Source: Streptomyces sp. M41(2017)
GTDB lineage: Bacteria > Actinomycetota > Actinomycetes > Streptomycetales > Streptomycetaceae
NCBI RefSeq assembly: GCF_002078175.1
Contig: NZ_MWFK01000001.1
Coordinates: 3,472,001-3,536,000 of the forward strand
DNA: 64,000 nucleotides
Direction: 5' to 3'
The notes beneath the pieces were generated by a model. That model made no database searches. It saw only the letters and a program-made list of their open reading frames with translations, and was not told the DNA's origin. This document shows, piece by piece, positions 61,599-64,000 of this stretch (position 1 is its first letter; the number at the start of each line of letters is the position of its first letter). Both the position numbers and the translations under genes were made by a program.

Positions 61599-62738
61599 AT
61601 GCCTGCCGAGAGCACACCGGAGCCCGAGATACCGGGAGAACCGGGCAAGAGCGCCCCGCGCCGGGGCACGAAGGGCCGCCGCCGCAAGGCGCGCAGCACA
61701 CGGAGCAAGGCGCTGCTCATCACGGCGTGGAGCGCCGCGGGCATCGTGGTGCTCGGCGGCACCGGAGCCGGCTACCTGTACTTCAAGCTCAACGGCAACA
61801 TCAAGAGCGTCGACATCAACCAGGCGCTCGGCAGCGACCGGCCCACGAAGGTCGACAACGGCTCCGAGAACATCCTGGTCCTCGGCTCGGACACCCGTGC
61901 CGGCGGCAACAAGAAGCTGGGCGGCGGCACCGACGACGGCAGCGCCCGCTCCGACACGGCGATGATCATCCACGTGTACAAGGGCCACAAGAAGGCCGGC
62001 GTGGTCTCCATCCCGCGCGACACCCTGGTCGACCGGCCGTCCTGCACCGACGCCGAGGGCACCACCCACGACGCGGCCTCCGGCGTGATGTTCAACTCCG
62101 CGTACTCCACCGGCGGCGCCACCTGCGCGGTGAAGACCGTCGAGTCCGTCAGCGGCATCCGCATGGACCACTACGTCGAGGTCGACTTCACCGGCTTCCA
62201 GAAGCTCATCGACGACCTCGGCGGCGTCAAGGTCACCACGACCAAGAGCATCAAGGACCCCGACAGCCATCTGCACCTGACGGCCGGCACGCACACCCTC
62301 GACGGTGAGCAGGCGCTCGGCCTGGTGCGCACCCGCCACGGCGTCGGCGACGGCTCCGACCTGGGCCGCATCCAGCTCCAGCAGGCCTTCATCAAGGCCC
62401 TGGTCGACCAGGTCAAGCACCTCGGCGTGCTGTCCAGCCCGAAGAAGCTCTACGACCTGGCCGACACCGCGACCAAGACGGTCACCACCGACTCCGACAT
62501 CGGTTCGGTCACCGACCTCGCGTCCTTCGCCAACGGACTCAAGGGCATCAGCTCGTCGCACATGACCATGGTGACGATGCCGGTCCAGTACGACCGTGCC
62601 GACGCCAACCGCGTCCTGGTCGACAAGGACAAGGCGGCGCAGGTCTGGAAGGCGCTCAAGGACGACCGGCCGATCCCGAAGTCGGCCACCGAGGGCACCG
62701 CCACCGGCTCCGCGAAGAACGTCGTCAGCTCCGGCTGA
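61599..62738 (+). CDS. LytR-CpsA-Psr (LCP) cell-wall ligase
   Basis: The 379-residue protein has a basic cytoplasmic N-terminus, one membrane helix (about 40-63) and an extracellular LCP domain. [36 protein letters not shown] and the Arg pair in [23 protein letters not shown] are the pyrophosphate-binding motifs. LCP enzymes attach teichoic-acid-type or other glycopolymers to peptidoglycan. ATG at 61599 behind AGGAG. It lies between rho and rpmE as is common in Streptomyces. Confidence 0.94.
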   Translation: MPAESTPEPEIPGEPGKSAPRRGTKGRRRKARSTRSKALLITAWSAAGIVVLGGTGAGYLYFKLNGNIKSVDINQALGSDRPTKVDNGSENILVLGSDTRAGGNKKLGGGTDDGSARSDTAMIIHVYKGHKKAGVVSIPRDTLVDRPSCTDAEGTTHDAASGVMFNSAYSTGGATCAVKTVESVSGIRMDHYVEVDFTGFQKLIDDLGGVKVTTTKSIKDPDSHLHLTAGTHTLDGEQALGLVRTRHGVGDGSDLGRIQLQQAFIKALVDQVKHLGVLSSPKKLYDLADTATKTVTTDSDIGSVTDLASFANGLKGISSSHMTMVTMPVQYDRADANRVLVDKDKAAQVWKALKDDRPIPKSATEGTATGSAKNVVSSG

Positions 62739-62812
62739 CCCCGCCCGGGAGGCCGCCCGGCGCCGCTCCGCCCCTGCTCACCGGGCCGGGGCCGGCCCCG
62801 CGGCGCCCGGGG

Positions 62813-62838
62813 GGAATAGATCATCGCGTCCCCCGGTT
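62813..62838 (+). promoter_or_regulatory. Sigma-R-type promoter of rpmE
   Basis: GGAAT, 18 bases, GTT: an exact match to the SigR consensus GGAAT-N18-GTT, preceded by GG. It lies 104 bases before the rpmE start. SigR control of rpmE under thiol stress is known in Streptomyces coelicolor. The match and the spacing are seen directly. Confidence 0.85.
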
Positions 62839-62941
62839 TTGGGGGATACGGCCAGTGCTGGCAGACTGGTACGTCGGCCCCGGTTCACGCACCCGCATCC
62901 CGCGGCGGCGACCCGGAGCCCTCCCGAAACTAGGAGACACC

Positions 62942-63163
62942 TTGAAGCGCGACATCCACCCCGAGTACGTCGAGACGCAGGTCAGCTGCACCTGTGGCGC
63001 GTCGTTCACCACCCGGAGCACCATCGACTCCGGCACCATCCGTGCCGAGGTCTGCTCCGAGTGCCACCCGTTCTACACGGGCAAGCAGAAGATCCTCGAC
63101 ACCGGTGGCCGCGTGGCCCGCTTCGAGGCCCGCTTCGGCAAGGCTGCCGCTGCCAACAAGTAG
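62942..63163 (+). CDS. rpmE: Ribosomal protein L31, zinc-binding (C+) form
   Basis: This 73-residue 50S subunit protein has the zinc-ligand cysteines in CTC (16, 18) and CSEC (38, 41), marking the Zn-containing form rather than the Zn-free paralogue used under zinc starvation. The C-terminal half, [14 protein letters not shown], is typical. TTG start at 62942 behind TAGGAGA; no ATG or GTG fits. Cys-Zn sites explain why redox control by SigR makes sense. Confidence 0.96.
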   Translation: MKRDIHPEYVETQVSCTCGASFTTRSTIDSGTIRAEVCSECHPFYTGKQKILDTGGRVARFEARFGKAAAANK

Positions 63164-63328
63164 CGAGCCCACAGCGCCGGTCCTCGGCGTCCCCGGCACG
63201 GGGGCGCCGGGACCGGCGCTTTGCGGTGCAGCCCTTTCCCCGGGTTCCGGCCACGCCGGTAACAGGGGCCCCCATGCCGTACCCCACGTCCCCGAGTCCA
63301 TGACGGGGACAGTCCATTGGAGCCGGAG

Positions 63329-64000
63329 ATGTTCGAGGCGGTCGAGGAACTGATCGGTGAGCACGCCGATCTGGAGAAGAAGCTCGCTGACCCGTCGGTC
63401 CACGCCGACCAGGCCAACGCGCGCAAGCTCAACAAGCGCTACGCCGAGCTGACCCCGATCGTCGCGACGTACCGCTCCTGGAAGCAGACCGGGGACGACA
63501 TCGGCACGGCGAAGGAGTTCGCCGCCGACGACCCCGATTTCGTCGCCGAGGTCAAGGACCTGGAGAAGCAGCGCGAGGAGCTCACCGAGAAGCTCCGCCT
63601 GCTCCTGGTCCCGCGCGACCCGAGCGACGACAAGGACGTCATCCTGGAGATCAAGGCGGGCGCCGGCGGCGACGAGTCCGCCCTGTTCGCCGGTGACCTC
63701 CTGCGCATGTACCTCCGCTACGCCGAGCGCATCGGGTGGAAGACCGAGATCATCGACTCCACCGAGTCCGAGCTCGGCGGTTACAAGGACGTCCAGGTCG
63801 CCGTGAAGACCAAGGGCGGCCAGGGTGCCACCGAGCCCGGCCAGGGCGTCTGGGCCCGCCTCAAGTACGAGGGCGGCGTGCACCGCGTGCAGCGCGTGCC
63901 CTCCACCGAGTCGCAGGGCCGCATCCACACCTCCGCCGCCGGCGTGCTCGTCACCCCCGAAGCCGAGGAGGTCGACGTCGAGATCCACGCGAACGACCTG
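63329..64000 (+). CDS. prfA: Peptide chain release factor 1 (partial)
   Basis: The first 224 residues are in the window: the helical N-terminal domain (about 1-100) and the start of the core domain, with [18 protein letters not shown] and [23 protein letters not shown] in parts. Release factor 1 reads UAA and UAG stops. The catalytic GGQ loop would follow just beyond the window end. ATG at 63329 behind AGCCGGAG. It follows rpmE in the usual order. Confidence 0.95.
   Translation, partial: MFEAVEELIGEHADLEKKLADPSVHADQANARKLNKRYAELTPIVATYRSWKQTGDDIGTAKEFAADDPDFVAEVKDLEKQREELTEKLRLLLVPRDPSDDKDVILEIKAGAGGDESALFAGDLLRMYLRYAERIGWKTEIIDSTESELGGYKDVQVAVKTKGGQGATEPGQGVWARLKYEGGVHRVQRVPSTESQGRIHTSAAGVLVTPEAEEVDVEIHANDL

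Noticed and set aside
59541..62561. 1006-codon open frame antisense to the protease and LCP genes
   Set aside because: It crosses two well-supported genes and a terminator and shows no family likeness.
63793..63850. GGQ in [12 protein letters not shown] as the catalytic GGQ motif of release factor 1
   Set aside because: The peptidyl-hydrolysis GGQ of RF1 lies further on, after the EIHANDL region; this occurrence is not in that context.

Overview
The window is GC-rich actinobacterial chromosome and almost certainly comes from a Streptomyces species. The evidence is the strong GC bias at third codon positions, frequent GTG and TTG starts, a conservon operon (sensor kinase, roadblock, DUF742, GTPase), Streptomyces-type NHEJ genes (Ku plus a stand-alone LigD polymerase domain), a stand-alone ArgS-like protein in front of lysA, and the order rho - LCP protein - rpmE - prfA. 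No species name can be given from sequence alone.

Left chromosomal part (1-35 kb). After a truncated OmpR-type response regulator come a spermidine-synthase-like protein, a rhomboid-like membrane protein, an acetyltransferase and the ATP-dependent protease Lon. The lon promoter region carries look-alikes of both the HspR (HAIR) and ClgR binding sites. Next are a secreted GH25 muramidase, a MarR regulator and a PP2C-like phosphatase. The conservon follows with a styrene-monooxygenase-like flavoprotein behind it, then an NlpC/P60 hydrolase, a TetR/AurF-type diiron oxygenase pair and an ADP-ribosylglycohydrolase. A PBP2/FtsW-RodA pair (peptidoglycan synthesis) is followed by a secreted SH3 protein, a lipoprotein/sensor-kinase pair without a response regulator, a dual-specificity-type phosphatase and a NERD protein. 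The divergent LigD-polymerase/Ku genes, a ketosynthase with an unexplained N-terminal extension and a glycosyltransferase pair complete this part.

Integrated element (about 35.1-49.6 kb). A tRNA-Arg(CCG) gene at 49565-49636 and a second copy of its 3' part at 35116-35157 bound an actinomycete integrative and conjugative element (AICE) of the pSAM2 type. The right half is a classical backbone: divergent GntR repressor with three operator copies, SCO3933-like protein, FtsK-like TraSA translocase, a string of small Spd-type membrane and Cys-rich proteins, a cytosine-methyltransferase-like protein, a RepSA-type initiator, excisionase and tyrosine integrase. The genes at the end of this string overlap by 4 bases. 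The left half is cargo with visibly lower GC: a DUF262 (ParB/GmrSD-N-like) protein overlapping a HEPN-domain RNase-like protein, a decayed IS5-family insertion whose target duplication is the HEPN stop codon, and a Doc/Fic-type toxin with an apparent HicA-like C-terminal domain. A 152-base two-stage hairpin could be a single-strand origin or a structured RNA. The DUF262-HEPN pair and the Doc-HicA-like protein are the best candidates for poorly described defence or toxin systems.

Right chromosomal part (49.6-64 kb). This holds a single-domain response regulator, then amino-acid biosynthesis from aspartate: nrtL-lysA, then hom-thrC, then thrB. The transcription terminator rho follows with a long leader, then a secreted trypsin-like protease with FG-GAP-like repeats, an LCP cell-wall ligase, the zinc form of ribosomal protein L31 (rpmE) behind a perfect sigma-R promoter match, and the start of prfA, cut by the window end.
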